A DNA stretch of 64,000 nt. It comes from Nematostella vectensis (taxonomy: Eukaryota > Cnidaria > Anthozoa > Actiniaria > Edwardsiidae). Where the stretch lies: NCBI RefSeq assembly GCF_932526225.1, contig NC_064040.1, positions 1-64,000 on the forward strand. Direction: 5' to 3'. How positions within the stretch are numbered: position 1 is the stretch's first letter; every line of letters begins with the position of its first letter. This document shows, piece after piece, positions 63,301-64,000 of the stretch. The notes below the pieces were generated by a model. The model was not told the origin of the DNA. It was given only the letters and a program-made list of their open reading frames with translations, and did no database searches. A program made the position numbers and the translations under genes.

Positions 63301-64000
63301 ATATTCAAGGTTATCATGCAATTCTGGTGTTTGACTGCATATATATATATTTTTTCTTTCTTTTCATTACAAGTGCTATATGTGTAAGTGGTGACCATAG
63401 CTATGATTACTATTATTTAGAATAATTTTTTACCTACTAACAGAAAACAACTTGACTGCAAAACACTTACTGTAGGGCACTCGATATTAGGCATTACTTT
63501 CATGTGGATGTAAGGTTGAAATGTTAAAACCTTCATTAACCCGTGAACTACGCTTTAGCGTATTACACTTTGTGGTGATCTGATTCTATTGTTCTTTTTT
63601 GTGTTTTTTTTTTCTAACTATTACCGTTTAACTATCACACTTTGTTTCACGGGTTAATGAAAACCACTCTAATTACTTACAGTAGTTCTTTTTTAATATT
63701 ATCATTTACTTGTATAATTTAGATGAGCAATACATATTTCTTTATGGCTTTGTAGAGCTCATCTCGTTCCTCATAAATAACAAACAAAATGAAGTTTGTT
63801 CTTATTTTGGTGCAAAGGAATCTACAGTAGTTTTCTAATCAGATAATTGTTTTTCTTTTAACACTCACCTGTTATTTCAACAGCCTTACTTGAGTTTGCT
63901 TGTCTCAGAAATAGACCTTGCTTAATAAACAAAGACATGTTACAAACTTATTTAATAATAGGTAACAACTGCAATATTGTATGAAGAGAGTGCCCCTCTC

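Larger units (their letters stand above)
52037..64000. repeat. Satellite array of about 2.0-kb units (six copies, last one cut by the window)
   Basis: ACAAAATGCACCCC marks unit starts at 52037, 54065, 56071, 58066, 60070 and 62079 (periods 2028, 2006, 1995, 2004, 2009). Units contain a tRNA-like element, several short frames of 60-113 codons, a T-rich/ATT stretch and a 126-bp hairpin. The frames are shared because the units are nearly identical and resemble no protein I know. Copies 4 and 5 are the most alike. I see no supported gene. Confidence 0.95.

Overview
This is a eukaryotic chromosome end. It opens with 1,474 bp of uninterrupted (CCCTAA)n, the C-strand of a TTAGGG telomere, and continues 62.5 kb inward through subtelomeric repeats only. 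Canonical GT-AG introns, animal-type telomere repeats, AT-rich spacers, MITE-like hairpins and a Crypton-like tyrosine recombinase suggest a metazoan, possibly a marine invertebrate such as a cnidarian. The species cannot be fixed from the sequence. No rRNA, complete tRNA, CRISPR or prokaryotic gene is visible.

Region 1 (1475-33939) holds four head-to-tail units separated by short interstitial TTAGGG tracts (5, 5, 10 and 2 repeats). Units 1 and 2 are long (10.9 and 10.6 kb); units 3 and 4 are short (5.9 and 5.0 kb). Every unit begins just after telomeric repeats with the last two exons of a tyrosine recombinase (YR) gene. Next come an ATT/ATC microsatellite with duplicated gene ends, an RFX X-box palindrome and an array of about 204-bp repeats carrying CRE and E-box motifs. 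Each unit ends with the upstream part of the same YR gene, running up to the next telomeric tract. The YR gene therefore straddles each unit junction, and the telomeric tract lies inside its intron 7. Splicing units 3 and 4 gives nine exons in consistent phase and a catalytic set R253, K293, H372, R375, H402, Y411. With an intact last exon (as in unit 3) the protein would be 545 aa; the unit 4 last exon has a frameshift after the catalytic domain. In units 1 and 2, exons 1-5 are replaced by a 4.25-kb segment with an unrecognised minus-strand multi-exon gene.

Region 2 (33953-52028) is a satellite of 34 units of about 543 bp. Each unit has a tRNA-like B-box/T-arm next to a T-run on the minus strand and five copies of a short TTACANTCG motif. 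A block of about 3.9 kb is duplicated within the array. Region 3 (52037 to the window end) is a second satellite with a period of about 2.0 kb (six copies). It carries a different tRNA-like element followed by a T-run on the minus strand, plus a hairpin with perfect 16-bp inverted repeats.

The most interesting system is the permuted recombinase unit. In a single integrated unit the gene is split between the two ends; only a tandem array or a circle joined through TTAGGG repeats makes it whole. This fits either an element that circulates and integrates through telomeric repeats, or a tandem gene array whose intronic TTAGGG tract seeded the present telomere. The sequence alone cannot decide between them.
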